A stretch of DNA of 64,000 nt from Arthrinium phaeospermum (GCA_006503535.1 QYRS01000003.1:3100001-3164000); one strand, 5' to 3'; positions 11,147-23,318 are shown, counted from the first letter of the stretch. Notes: generated by a model from the sequence alone, not told the origin. A program made the numbers and translations.

Positions 11147-13049
11147 TTATGCAGTCGGAACCTCTGGCCTCTGTCTATGATGCGCACCTCTAAATCTAGC
11201 TCTAACGGCTTCTGCTCTAACGGTGTGGCTGTGGTTGTTGCCGTCTTCGTGTGTGTGTAAGTGCCAAGGGTGCTTCTTCATCTCTTGCAGCTTGTAGATT
11301 CCCAGAATCGTCTTGCAGGCACCGAGCCAGCCCAGCTCCTCCTTCACCCACACGCGCGGCGGTTCCCCATCGCCACCAGTCTGCCCCTCCGGCTGTGCGA
11401 CGATGACCGGTTCTTCCGCCGCATATGTGACGGGCTCGCCGATTCTGGTCGTCGCTGTCTCGGGTACGCCATACTCGATGGGGACCGTCTCGCTGTACGG
11501 GACCGCCTGCTCCAAGTCGGGGGTCGCCGTCCCCGGCTGTAGCGGCTTCTTCTTCTTCATGCCCAGAAGCATGCCGGATGCGGCCGCCGCGGGATCGTAG
11601 GTGCTCTGCGCTTCTTCAATCCAGACCTCGACGCGGCGGATGGAGTCGGCGTAGATGATGGCCAGAGTCAGCAGGGTGATGGGGACCGCCGTGGCCCAAA
11701 AGACGTAGAACATGTCACCAGTAGGCCCGAACGTGTCGCCCATAGCGAGAATGCCCGACACGATGGTCATGGGTAGAAGAACGCCACCGAGATATGCCAC
11801 GCGGTCCAGACTCCGTTTGTTCTCTTCCGCTTCAGGACTCGAGGCTTCTTCCTTTGGCTTGCTACTACCCTCGTCAACTCCTAGTTGTGGCGCGCTTGGT
11901 GGTTGTACTGGGGCAACTGGCATTTGAATGATTGCTGCCGGGCGCAAGTGGGCAGCAAGCCGGACTCTGCGTTCCAGTCTATTCAGAAGCTCCCGCCAGT
12001 CTGCTCCGGAAGTGTTGACCCCCTTAAGAGTTATTTCTGCATCCATATTTCGTTCTAACGAACGCTGGCATTGTTGGAGTAGGCTCGTATAGCTCTGCAC
12101 GTCACCTTCCAGGGTCAGTGTGTCGAGAAAATCGGCCCAGCAAGCGTATACGCAATCCGCAAAACAAGCCTGTAGCTGGGAGTTATACTCATCCACCTCG
12201 AAATTCTTCATGGTGTCGCTCTCTCCCAAGTAATTCCAGATCCGGTGTTCTAGACTTGCTTCTTCTTCGGGGTGTGTATTACCTTTGCAGGCGCATGACT
12301 TTGTTATGGACTTTCCCTCCACATCTATTCCAACGGTTGACGAGTCCCGCTGCAAGCAGCGGTCCAAGAACAGGACTACGAATGTCAGTATGGGAAAATC
12401 ATAATGTTATCTCGCTATTGCACTTACCGTATGGCTTAACGGGTGATTCTAGGTTCACTCTCAGCGTAGCGCGACACATCGCGACCTCCCGGCCTGAATC
12501 GGAACTCGTGTACCGTGGAGGATCATCCAACAAATCCAACGATGAAGAACGGTTGGACAGATTCAAGTCTTGTGATGATCTCGAAGAATCAGAAAGTTCA
12601 TCCACCAGCTGTACCGGGTACTCGTAAGAAACGTATTGATTCCAGGTTTTCTTGAGATATCGTGATGGTCGTCTTTTGGCCATTGAATCGACCGCGTCGG
12701 CTCCAAGCAACGAGGAACCTTTCAAAACTTCAACATATTCTGCGGGCAAGCCGTGAATGACGATGATGCACTTGGTTATGTACTTGTAATTGGTGCTTTC
12801 ACGGGACCTGTAGCGCAGCTCCGTCTCCAGTACCTCGGGGCCTTGTAAGATCTTGCGCGAAAGAAGACCGTTCTTTGCCCCCTCAAAGTCCACAAGGTAG
12901 GCCTTGCAACTCTCAATCCTGGCCCTTTGACTCAATAGAGGTTCAGGCGCGCCGCGACCTTCCGTGCGCGTGTCATCGAGACCTGCTTCGACCTCGACAG
13001 TCTGCACCTGTGCACAGGGGCATTGCGGATGAGAGGATTGGGACGCCAT
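11147..13049 (-). CDS. CorA-like fungal membrane protein, function unknown (2 exons)
   Basis: Exons 12428-13049 and 11147-12375 join in frame through a GTAAGT donor and TTCGTAG acceptor, giving 616 residues. The N-terminal two-thirds is soluble and polar, with a Cys-rich start (CPCAQ) and a Ser-rich stretch near SDSSRSSQDLNLSNRSSSLD. Near the C-terminus are two adjacent membrane segments, roughly YLGGVLLPMTIVSGILAM and FYVFWATAVPITLLTLAIIY, preceded by a basic helix (KRSLDRVAY). This two-helix arrangement after a large cytosolic part resembles the CorA Mg2+ transporter fold, but the GMN signature is replaced by AMGDTFGP. Transport is therefore not shown; many fungal CorA-like proteins of this type are uncharacterised. 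The tail is His-rich (HPWHLHTHEDGNNHSHT), perhaps metal-binding, which is inference. Confidence 0.8.
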
Positions 13050-14565
13050 TAGTTGTAATATATTTCGGGAACCGATATGGGCTTTGGGAGTTGAGCAATA
13101 ATGTCAGAATAACACATTCAATTTGCAGAAACCGGAAAAACCACACTGTTACTCCATGCGTGCTTTACGGCAAATGGCAGCTCCTTCTTGGTTGGTTGAG
13201 CACGTCGTCTGAAATCCGGACGGACTGGGCAACCACCTCGAGTAAGTTCGAAAATTTCCTACCGCCAGCAAGACCGCATTTCAGCTGAACGGAAGCGACA
13301 GACCAACGTATCTCGATAAGCCATCCCGAACGGCTGGGTAAGTGATCAACAACAATCTTCCACGTCAGGGCTTTCAGGCGTCTTGACTGGGTAGTTTGAT
13401 CGTATAGTGCCGCCTAGCGCGCGATGCTAATGCCCGTGAAATGAGGATCGTGGCTTTCAAGTGCAGCGGCTATTGGGCTGACACGACCTGGCTAATGCTT
13501 TCATATCGTATTTTCTAGGGAGAGATTGTACAAACAGGTTACTGAACTGACTTACAGTGGTTATGCATTTGAAGGTCTGGGTAAAAAGATATCCTACCTA
13601 CAAATCTTACCGATACACGGGCAGATCGTGCTGGGTTAGGTAACTTCATGAGGATTTGGATTTAGACTAGTGTCAATCGCCCCTGAAGCTAACACACTGG
13701 ACCGCCCGAGTCTAAATAGCATCAGGGCATTTCCGTCCTTGACTTCTGTATCGGATCCAACCTTGACGGATCGTGTAGTCGCCTCTCTGTAAAGGCAGAA
13801 TTACACTTGCTACGTGTATTGGTGTACAAGTCAGACAGTCAACAAATACCGGTTCCACACATACTGATCAAAACCAGGGGACAATGATATGCGTGCAGTA
13901 GAAAGAATGAGGAGGCATTTGCAAAGAAAAAAGCCGGATGCCGGTCCAGCAGATTCACTGACAAGTTGCAAATTCCCGCGATGACAGAATCGTCGCCGAG
14001 AAATGAATACACACCTGCAGTGTTTGTTGCGTTCTGTCTGGATGACCAAGCATGATCTAGCAGCTCGGGCAGATAGATATCTGGAGGAAGGAGCGAATAT
14101 CACTCCAGTTGCCAATCATGTGTTCCGTTCCAGGCAGGAGCCCTTGCATAGGGGCAAGGGCCATAGGGGCCAAAGTCACTGAGTAAAATGCCTTCACGCC
14201 GCAAACGTTTCCGGGCCCAATACAAACAAGTGCACCGTGAAGAGGGCTTGGAAACATTTGAGCCTGGCCTGTGGGCTTTGCGTTGCGTTCATGGAAATGA
14301 AATCTTACGTGGGTTACACACGTTGTGAACCGCTCGTCATCCGCTCGTCTTGTGTTTGTGTATCAATGTAGGTATGTGAACACCGTCAGCTCTTTCCTCT
14401 CTTCCCCCAAGCTCTATTCCGCTTCCTTTTTAAAGAATCCATACACGTGTATTGCTTAATCGCATAATCACCTGGGTTGTGTTGATTAGGCTGACTTCTG
14501 CAGAGCAACAGGTTGAGGCAGTTTCTTTTCAGTACCTGGCCTGCTTCCCAGTATGCACGAAGAGC
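13050..14565. other. Divergent intergenic region, no gene seen
   Basis: About 1.5 kb between the CorA-like gene and the glycosyltransferase. Frames are short and not protein-like. An in-frame open stretch precedes the glycosyltransferase ATG from about 14452, but it lacks an ATG and looks like leader. Confidence 0.5.
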
Positions 14566-16407
14566 ATGGCCATGATGCGTCACCCCGGTAGCCAGCTCTT
14601 AAAGTATGCAGTTATCGTGTGCATAGCGACGATCATTGCATTCGAGATCGTCCTCTACAAGCGAGCTGGTCAAGTCTCGATACCGAAGGCATCGCTGTCC
14701 CCCTGGACTGACAATGGGCATCCGATCTTGGACTTGATCAAAGAGGGCCACGAAAAGCTCGCCCGGCTCCAGGCGGCACGTTCTAACACCATCAAAGCAG
14801 CTGCCGTTCGTTACAGGGAGAGGCGAGGTCGACACCCGCCTCCCGGATTTGAGGAGTGGTTCAAGGCCGCGCAAAAGAGGGACGCAATCGTTGTCGAGGA
14901 TTTTTTCGACCGCATCTATCATGACATCAACCCCCTCTGGGGACTCGATCAACCGGAGCTCCGCCGTCGCGCCCACACGCAGCCTGAGATTATCCGCATC
15001 CGCGACGGCAAAGTCACCTTGATCTCAGAAGACCCCGAACGAGGCAATCAATGGATGCAGATATGGGCCAAATTGGTGAAAGAAATCGGACACCTACCGG
15101 ACCTCGACATGGCTATAAACGCCATGGACGAAACACGAGTGTTAGTACCTTGGGAGATAATCAACGAATATACAGACAAGGAACGAAGGACGCGAGACCT
15201 CTTCGCAGCATCAGAAGCGGTCTCGACTTACACCGGCTATGCCGACATCGACTCACGCCCGGAGACCTATGATCCTCATTGGATTGGCGGCGAAGCACAT
15301 AAATACTGGGACCATGTACGCGCCACATGCCCACCTGACAGTAACTCCCGCAATGTCCCAGGCATGTCCTCATCCAACATCTCGATCAAGGAGGTTTATC
15401 CCAGGGCACCTATCGAAGCATACACCTACAAGGGGTTCGTGCAGAACTTCACGGCCTCACAGGATGCATGCGTACAGCCTCACCTCCGCGGCCTACACGC
15501 AACCTTCGTCGAGAGTATCAGCATGTCAACGACCCACGAGCTTTTGCCTATCTTTGGCGGCTCCAAGTTACCGCAGAACAACGATATACTAATCCCCGGT
15601 GCCGTTTATCTCACCAACGATAAACGGTATTCAGGGGGCAGGGGGATTGGTGGGCCTTGGGAAGACAAGATGGAAGGGTTTATGTGGCGTGGAATAGCCA
15701 GCGGCGGCCGCAACAAAATCGACAACTGGTGGCACTTTCACCGCCACCGCTGGGTGCAGATGATGAATGGCACGACTTTGCAAAAGGTCCTAACCGCCGA
15801 CGAAGCCGCAGCCCCTACATTTACGCTTCTTCCGCCCAATGTGTACAACATTAGTGCGCGAAGAAATGGGTTCATGGCCAGTTGGCTGGCAACGCATGCC
15901 GACGTCGGGGTTACCGACCTCATGTGCAGCCCTGGGGAGATGGACAGTAATAATAAGCGTGTGCGCACCTGCAGCTACTCGAGCCGCTTTCTGGATGTGG
16001 TCAAGCCGAAGCCGATGAAGGAGCAGTACGCCTACAAGTATCTACCTGACATCGACGGGAACTCGTTTAGCGGCCGCTGGCGCGGCTTTCTGCGGAGCAC
16101 GAGCTGCCCCCTGAAGGCGACGGTGTACACTGAGTGGCACGACGACCGCCTGGTCCCGTGGGTGCATTTTGTGCCCTTTGACAACACCTTCATGGACATA
16201 TATGCGATCATGGAGTTCTTCCTCGAGGGCCATGATGCGGAGGGGCGACGGATAGCGGAGGAGAGCAGCAGGTGGGCGGATCAGGTCTTGCGCAGAGACG
16301 ATATGCTCCTGTACGTGTGGCGACTGCTCTTGGAGTACGCCAGAGTCGTCGATCCCCAAAGGAATAGGCTGGCTTTCGTTGGAGACTTGGTTCAAGAAAC
16401 GGAATAG
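14566..16407 (+). CDS. GT90 (CAP10-type) glycosyltransferase, type II membrane protein
   Basis: Single-exon gene of 613 residues from the ATG at 14566 (another ATG lies two codons further on). A short cytosolic tail is followed by one signal-anchor helix at residues 11-31 (KYAVIVCIATIIAFEIVLY), so the enzyme domain faces the Golgi lumen. The C-terminal half carries CAP10 family marks: FMWRGIASGG at about 372-381, HFHRHRW just after, and the closing EWHDDRLVPWVHFVPFDN. Family members such as Cryptococcus Cap10 and Cxt1 transfer sugars, in known cases xylose, to polysaccharides or proteins. Donor and acceptor cannot be read from this sequence. Family assignment is good and the specific role is unknown. 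Confidence 0.88.
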   Translation: MAMMRHPGSQLLKYAVIVCIATIIAFEIVLYKRAGQVSIPKASLSPWTDNGHPILDLIKEGHEKLARLQAARSNTIKAAAVRYRERRGRHPPPGFEEWFKAAQKRDAIVVEDFFDRIYHDINPLWGLDQPELRRRAHTQPEIIRIRDGKVTLISEDPERGNQWMQIWAKLVKEIGHLPDLDMAINAMDETRVLVPWEIINEYTDKERRTRDLFAASEAVSTYTGYADIDSRPETYDPHWIGGEAHKYWDHVRATCPPDSNSRNVPGMSSSNISIKEVYPRAPIEAYTYKGFVQNFTASQDACVQPHLRGLHATFVESISMSTTHELLPIFGGSKLPQNNDILIPGAVYLTNDKRYSGGRGIGGPWEDKMEGFMWRGIASGGRNKIDNWWHFHRHRWVQMMNGTTLQKVLTADEAAAPTFTLLPPNVYNISARRNGFMASWLATHADVGVTDLMCSPGEMDSNNKRVRTCSYSSRFLDVVKPKPMKEQYAYKYLPDIDGNSFSGRWRGFLRSTSCPLKATVYTEWHDDRLVPWVHFVPFDNTFMDIYAIMEFFLEGHDAEGRRIAEESSRWADQVLRRDDMLLYVWRLLLEYARVVDPQRNRLAFVGDLVQETE

Positions 16408-17246
16408 GCTTAGAGAATATGGTCGTGGGTGATTCGCCGGGCGACGACCTTAGAGATAATTCTTACAGACGACGAGGGGTATTGTAGCTGATTATACACA
16501 TTCTGTCCTAATATGCCTGACATCTAGAACATGGAACCATCTTCTATTGGACAGTGGACAAGATGAACTGAAACACGGATACCCAGCGGTAGCTGCATTG
16601 AGCTCATCAGTAACACTCACGTATATCAAAACCTGGCAGACGTGTGTACAGAAGCAGGTGCGGAATTCGGAAATCACTCGAAAGCCGGCCTGAAAACAAC
16701 CAGATAAACACCAATTACCGAGACGTGCAAAAGAAAGGTAGGTGCCTGGGCTGAAGATCTTGGGGAGGTTAGCTGCGTGTAAGATGTAATACAGTGGAGC
16801 CACAGGCAACCACCAGATTGATGCCGGCTTGCTTACCTGTAATCATTCTTCTAACGTTACTCGAGAATTACCACATGCATCCAGTGTTATAAAATCCTCC
16901 ATAACCGGTGTATTCCTAGAGATAAACAAGTCTTCTACTTTCCACCATACGGCTGCAATTGTTTTGACCAATTGCACTCTCCTCTTCGTTTGAACATTGC
17001 CAACCGTTACTTTGTTGGGCCTTCATGTAATCACCAAGTTCCCGGCTTGAGAATACCTTAAGATCTGCACCTCGCCCCCTCGTCAACACAAGTTATGGCC
17101 AAAACCGCAGCTGTCTCTGTTTTTGATAAATGAGGATTTCATCTTCTGCGGACAGCATTTGCAGAGCACATTCACCTGAACGCTAGCGACTGACCTTGCT
17201 TCAGCTGTGTTGAAAGCAATTACCTAGTCTGCAAAGTACAACCGCA
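16408..17246. other. Intergenic, same-strand spacer
   Basis: About 0.84 kb between the glycosyltransferase stop and the F-box gene start. Probably the 3' UTR of one gene and the promoter of the next. No gene is seen. Confidence 0.5.
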
Positions 17247-20200
17247 ATGAGTGACATATACTGTGCCCTCTGCGGTGTTCAAGTGGAGGTTCACGACGGT
17301 GACACGGCCGATGATAGCGAACTCCGCTGGAACGCCACTATCCGCGCGATCCGAGCACGAGCATACGTCCATGACCCCTTTGTCACGGGCGTCGGCTATC
17401 TCAACGCCCACCGGCAGGTCTGCGCGGACGCAGATGAGAACACGTCCTACAAGGACCCCGCGGCACAGCTGGCCGTCCACGACCTGCACAACGCCGGCTT
17501 CCAGCAGTACTGGTGTTATGCGCTGCACGACTTCTGCTGGAAGCTCTTGCGGCACATCGTGGATCCGGAGGCGAGGTTTCCCGCCAAGACCATCGCCCGC
17601 CACCTGTTTGCCGTCCTGTACAACACCCCGGCCAACCTTTCCGGGGGGTTGCTGCCAGGGCACGACTACGAGGGCGCGCTGAAGTTCCGCTTTCATGATA
17701 CGTGGGCACAGGACCCCATCGCGACGATTTTCGGCTCCGATCTGTTCTACATACTGCAGGATCCAGATGATGAGTTCGACTATGACGTGGATCACCTGGT
17801 AAGCGACTTTCGGGGTTTATTTGTTTTCACATACCGGCGGTTTTTCTGCCCAGCCTGAGTTCTTATTCCTTATTCCATTAGATGTGTTTATCCCTTTCTA
17901 GGAATGTTTGTTCATAGCAGAAACGGATACTAACATTAAGAATCAATAGGTAGACTCACTACCCGGCACCTCATATACGGGCATCCAAGGGGCGGAGAAT
18001 GGTGAAACAGATATGTTCAGTCGAGTACCGAGTGAGATTGTCATGTTGATCCTTTCAAGCCTGCCTTCAAGTGCTGTCTGTAACTTACGGCTTGCTTCCA
18101 AATATGTGGCCGCATACACATCACCGCCCCTTCTGTCACAGAGATTCTGGGCATCACGGTTCAACGATGATGCAGAGATGGCCTTTGCTTTCGCCCTGAG
18201 AGATGATCATCTTCCACCAGAGCCCATCAATTGGCGTCAACTGTATCAGAAAACCCGGGGCATGCTCAAAAACTTTCAGACTTACCCTGGCTTCATGAAT
18301 CGCCGACGTATCTGGAAAGTCTTGCGACATATCACCCCAGCTTTGAGTTTACGACTCCGGAACATGGACAAGATAGCTAGGTCGCCGTATCTAGGAAGGC
18401 CTCCTCGTGTCCCTGGGGAGTTCTCCTCCCTAGGTAGCGTCTCTTCGAATGTGACCCTTGAGTTCACGCAATCCACGACCCCCCAGCTAGCCGCAGGATC
18501 TCGCCTGTTTGAGAAACAGTACCTCGGCTTCCCCAAACCGCCAAGCCACACTCTCAGGCTGGGAGTTTCCTTCATACCACTGGCGGATGAACAGTACGTA
18601 TGTGGCCTACGAGTTCTGACGAGGGAATCTGGGGAGTATTCTGAATATTCGAGAGCCGGATTCATCAATCACCTGAACGAACAGGTGGTTGATTTGGACT
18701 CTCTTGACGAGGTGGATATGATATCGTTCCACGTAACGATATCCGGGATCATCGGCCTTCTCTTCCAAACGCGGAGCAATGAGTCTCCCAGGTCTCACAT
18801 CGTAGGCCAGTTTGTTGACTGTACTGATGTTGATAGCGGCGTTTCCGAACTGGAGGTCGGCAAGAGGCTTCAAGATGTTGGTTTCGTGGTTGGGCTTGAT
18901 GCCTGCAAGATTGTCTCCTTGGAGTTGTTTGGATCGCAACCCGCCACAGAATCACTCTCCTCGGCAGAAGCTACCCGTGTCGCTCCGGTGTGGACCCCGG
19001 CCTCGCCAAAGTGTCGAGTTGAGTGGCAGCATGACTATGCTACTACCCAACAGGCCTTCAACCTCTGTACCGCCATGGACTTTGGCGGCGAGGATGGTCG
19101 GCTGCTAGGACTCTTGACGCAGGTGAACGCCTTCATGGGCACGTTCCCCCAAGTATTTCTTGGTATGTCCTTCGTTTACGCGGACGGAAGTGAGAGAACG
19201 TTTGGTCGCAAGTTTTATACACTGCGAAACGGCACGAAGTTGCATTGCATCGTGCAGTCGTTCTCCCTCTCCGGGCCGGAGGGCGAGAGGATCTGCCAGG
19301 CCGACACTGCATACTCGCCGTCCCACGATACCATCCAACGTCTTTCTCTCTCCACCACTGCGAACAGATCAATCGCCTTTGGCTTGCATGGCGAACACTT
19401 ACCCAAGGATCAACTATTCTACACCAACAGGCGGGCGCCCCCAGGCAAAGTCTTCACCTCCTTCTTCAGCCTCCACAGTTCACCTTCAGGTCATTTCCGG
19501 GATTTCTCCGTCCTGGATATTCCCGCGGACAAGGCCAACCAAGATTCGTCGATGGGCGACATTGCCCTCTGTAAGAACCCATGGAACACAATTATAACCT
19601 CGATGCTCTATTCTGCCAAGGAACTTTTGGCCCACAGCGGCGGCTTTGCGTTCACATCCGCAAGCCTGTCAGGCCTGCGCAGAATCCGGGTTTCTGTCGG
19701 AGGGGCTGGGTATTCGCGGGAACCGCACCATGTATCGGGACTCAGGCTGGAATACGAGGGATCGGCTTCGCCCGTCGTGGTCGGGCAATGGATCTCCGAG
19801 TACAAATCGCTAGAGATCAGCGGGGACGACGACGAGCGCCCGGTAGAGATCGTCACCTTTCACCACGCCAACAACCGCTTCAACCGAGTCAAGTTCGGCC
19901 CCTTGAGCGGGATCTGTATCACCACTTCTAAGGGGGCGACCATGGAAGCTATCCTTCGGCCGGCCGAAGGGGACGTCCGTCTCTGCTTCCGGGAGACTCC
20001 TTACGAGAGGCTCGACGCCATAGCGTGGGGTTGTAACTACCAGTGGGACCATGTCCGAGTAATTTCCCGCTACCAAGCCGATGTGGCCCATCGGGAACTC
20101 CTGTTCGGTCCCCTGAATCGACAAGTACCCGAGTGGGCGGTGCGAGAGCAGGTGTTCCTGCAGGAGAAGACCGCCGATGGCGCCGAAGACCCTCTGCAGT

Positions 20201-20773
20201 CTATCCAGATGACCTTCAAGTGGATGACCAGCGAGCCCGCCGCGCTGTCGTTCATTTTTAGTTCGGGGCGCGTGCTGTCTCTTGGCGTTCCCGGGGAGAA
20301 GCCAGTAACCGAGACCCTCAATGAAGGAGAACAGCTATCACGAATGGTCATTGGTATCCTGCGGAACAACCGGGTCACGTCTATCCTGGTAAGTCAAAGG
20401 GAACCAACATTATTACAAAGCCCTCAACCCAGACAATCACTTGCCGGGCTTTTTCTGACCCGTTTCATACAACCTTTAGTTCAAAACGGACCAAGAGCGA
20501 ATTTTAACGTTCACCTACCCAAGTAGCCACCGCCTCAAGGTCCAGCGCTGGGAGGTACACATCCTTCAACACAACGTCGGCAGCGAGGAGAAAGACCACG
20601 AGGAGCTCGAGGGCGTCCATAAGATGCCCGACGCGGCTGCCCGCGCAGTCGGCTTCTGGGCCATCCCGAGAAGACTGGACAGAACACTCCAGTTCCCCTC
20701 CTTCGGACCTATATTTGACCAGCAGCAGCAGCTCGCTGATACTGCGACCACAGAGGTTGAGCGAAACACGTAG
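17247..20773 (+). CDS. Large F-box protein with unknown flanking domains (3 exons)
   Basis: Exons 17247-17798, 17950-20388 and 20480-20773 give 1094 residues, with both introns in phase 0 (GTAAGC/CAATAG and GTAAGT/CTTTAG). The N-terminal 184 residues form a Trp-rich segment starting with a CxxC (CALCG). An F-box then lies at about 206-250 (MFSRVPSEIVMLILSSLPSSAVCNLRLASKYV), the part that would bind Skp1 in an SCF ubiquitin ligase. The remaining roughly 840 residues contain many short beta-like, Gly/Trp-containing stretches that might recognise a substrate. I believe fungal proteins of this shape are labelled with a domain of unknown function, but I cannot confirm which. The tail after the last intron ends in a QQQQ run and TEVERNT. 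No substrate is known; its role in ubiquitination is inferred from the F-box alone. Confidence 0.87.
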
Positions 20774-20908
20774 AAAGAATGCACGGCACTAAAGCTGCCA
20801 ATGGTGGATTGCAGATTCACGTCATCCAAATGGTCCATATCCGGTATTTTGATTTCATTTTGTTCTATGGCGCCCCCCTTTTTTCTTGCCTCGCGGATTG
20901 CTACACAT

Positions 20909-22941
20909 CTATCCAACAATCTCCTCCTTGCAGAAAATGCCGTACTTCTATTCCGAGCAAAAGTCAGCCAGTGTAATAACGCCGTTTGGTGGGAGTCACT
21001 TACCTCCTTGAGCTCCTTGATCAAGGGGTCGTTGATCTTGCTGTTCATGGGAGCGAGGACACCCTTCTCGGAAAGGGTTCCGTTCAGAACTTGCTGAACG
21101 GCGACTGCGCAAGGAACGCCGACTACAGACAATTAGCAGGTTTCCAAATAGCGATTAAATGAACACAGATGCCTACCGAGCTTGGCCATAGCCGAGTAGC
21201 CGCTGGGGTCGGTGCTACCGTATTCGACAAGAGTCGAGGTTCTCGTCTGGTTGGTTCCGTCCTTCAACTCGACCTCGAACTTGTGTTGCAGGCTATGTAG
21301 TATTAGTATACGCCACGAGTATTGGAAACTTTTCACTTACATGACAATGTCGCGCTCTCCCTCACCGTACTGCATCTTCTTCTCGAGGGTGGCACAGAGG
21401 GTATCCAGGGGGTTTCCTCGGGGGATGGTCTTTGGAAATCGCAGTGTTAGTAAAGTGTGCTAATGATTTACTTCCCGCGGTAACTTGAACCCCGTGGGAA
21501 TAAAGGAATTGGGTAAAGAGCTCACCTTCTCGTCAGAGAAGAGACCGAGCCATCGAAGGCCACCCAGGATATGGTCGCGCTGCTGGTTGTCCTTGAAGTT
21601 GGTCTTAGAGGAAATGGTGTCGATCAGAGTCTTCTCGTCCGATGCCGAGGCACCGATAATAGTCTTGGTGACTTCCTTCCAGGCAGCGGGCTCCTTGCAG
21701 CAGCTCTGCTCCTCGTCCTTCAGGAAGTTCATGTCGACAAGGCACTTGACGAACTCGGGGAAGCCAGCGTATCTCAGAGTGCCACTTTCAACGTGTTAGC
21801 TACGGTCAAAAGAAAGATCCGTGCGATCTCATCGACTTACCGGACAATGGTCTGGGCCTCAGGGATGTTGTAGCGCTCCTTGTAGGGGGTAGAGTCTCTG
21901 TTGGGGTACGCGACGGTAGCGAATCCTTTGCGTCGGTGTTAGTTGTTGACCAAAACCAAACCAATTGGCACCAAAGTATGGCCTCGTTTGTACAGTCGGG
22001 GGGCTGCTTACCAGGGTAGATGTGGTAGGGCTTGGCAGTAGCCATCAGGTCTTTGAAGATGCGTTGTTAGCGTTGCCACTTGGGGAAATATGCTGCAGTT
22101 CCTCTTACCAGGGCCTGCCACATTGGCAACCTTTCCATCTTGGTAGAAGCTAGCGGGGTTTCGCAGAGCCAGCAGGACACCACGCGGCGACCAGGAGAAC
22201 TTGTAACCCAGAGGGTTTCCAGAGCTCTCAGGGGCCGGCAGACCACCGCAGTACGACAGGAAAGAAAGGATCTTTCCGCCCTCCTTGTGGACCTCGTCGA
22301 TGGTCTTGACGGCATCTGAAGGGGATCAGTCAGTCAGTATTGCCGCATGCTTGCACTCTCGAAACCGCGGTGGCGGGGGCTCTTACACAAGTGATCAACA
22401 CCGGGGTCCAGGCCGATCTCGTTCATGACGGTGATGCCGGCGTCCTTGCACTGCTGGTCGAGCTCCATCATGGCGGGGGAGACGTAGCTGGTGGTGACGA
22501 CGTGCTTCTTCTGGCGGATGGCCGACTTGATGACGGTGGCGTGGAAGGTGTAGGGGATCAAGCTGATGACGAGGTCGTGCTTGGCGACCTCGGCGTCGAG
22601 GGCATCGTCGTTGGTGACATCGAGCGAGATGGGGGTGGCAGTCTTGACGCCGGCTGAGAGAGCCTTGGCGGACTCCAGAGTTCGGCAGGCTGTGTGTGCG
22701 ATGGTCAATAACAGGGTCCTTTGGCTCTTGTCACTCCGGTCAGATGGAGGAGGTAGGGTTTCGTACCAACAGTCACGGCAACGCCCTGCTCAGAGAGGAT
22801 ATCCAGGGTCGGTCGGGTGACGAAACCGGCGCCGAGCATCAACACCCTACACGATAGCAGACACGCCAAGTCAGTACAGGTTTCTCCATTTTTTCTTTTC
22901 CGGGAGGGAGCAGGAGCTTTCACTGACTTTTGGGAAGCCAT
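20909..22941 (-). CDS. LYS9: Saccharopine dehydrogenase (NADP+, L-glutamate-forming), 11 exons
   Basis: Penultimate enzyme of fungal alpha-aminoadipate lysine synthesis: condenses aminoadipate semialdehyde with glutamate to saccharopine using NADPH. Exons, 5' to 3', are 22928-22941, 22767-22846, 22387-22689, 22109-22315, 22012-22050, 21841-21925, 21526-21784, 21341-21429, 21177-21292, 21004-21122 and 20909-20947. They sum to 1350 nt, 449 residues (yeast Lys9 is 446). The first exon has only 14 coding bases (MASQ plus part of Lys) and uses a GTCAGT donor; joining gives MASQKVLMLGAGFVTRP, the Rossmann dinucleotide-binding start. Core motifs include DVTNDDALDAEVAKHDLVISLIPY, NEIGLDPGVDHLYAVKTIDEV and SYCGGLPAPE. 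The end reads KEKYGIFCKEEIVG. Its 3' end lies only 135 bases from the convergent F-box gene. A TGACTCA site lies about 370 bases upstream. Confidence 0.96.
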
Positions 22942-23311
22942 CTTGAGTAATTTGACTATACGGTCTTTTATCAATGGCAAATAGTAAAAGTATGTGACGA
23001 TCAGGGTCTTGTACAGGTTGAGATTCTTGAAGCTGGCCCGCGATCAAAAGTCTACAGAAGGTGGGGGTGGGGCAACGTCCGATGACGGCACAGCTACACA
23101 TAATCGACCCGCACGTCCTTCCAAATGCTACATGTCAATCCCTAACTATTACATACGTCAATACCTAGATGCGCGGCATCCAGTCTTTTGTTTGCTGGAT
23201 GGAAGAATTTTCATTCTGCAGCAGCTGGCTTCGTCTCGGCCGCTCAAGCCAGCCAGAACACCGGGGAGCCACTCCCGTTGGCACTTTGGAGAATATGACT
23301 TTCGACCGGCG

Positions 23312-23318
23312 TGACTCA
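23312..23318. promoter_or_regulatory. GCN4/CPC1-type site TGACTCA upstream of LYS9
   Basis: A perfect TGACTCA sits about 370 bases upstream of the LYS9 ATG. This is the binding consensus of yeast Gcn4 and its filamentous-fungal orthologue CPC1/CpcA, which induce amino-acid synthesis genes during starvation. LYS genes are classical targets. A single 7-mer can occur by chance, so function is inferred from position and target. Confidence 0.45.

Noticed and set aside
22705..22980. Unspliced LYS9 start (MASQKSVKAPAPSRKRKNGE...)
   Set aside because: Reads through the first intron. Splicing at GTCAGT gives MASQKVLMLGAGF, the expected family start.
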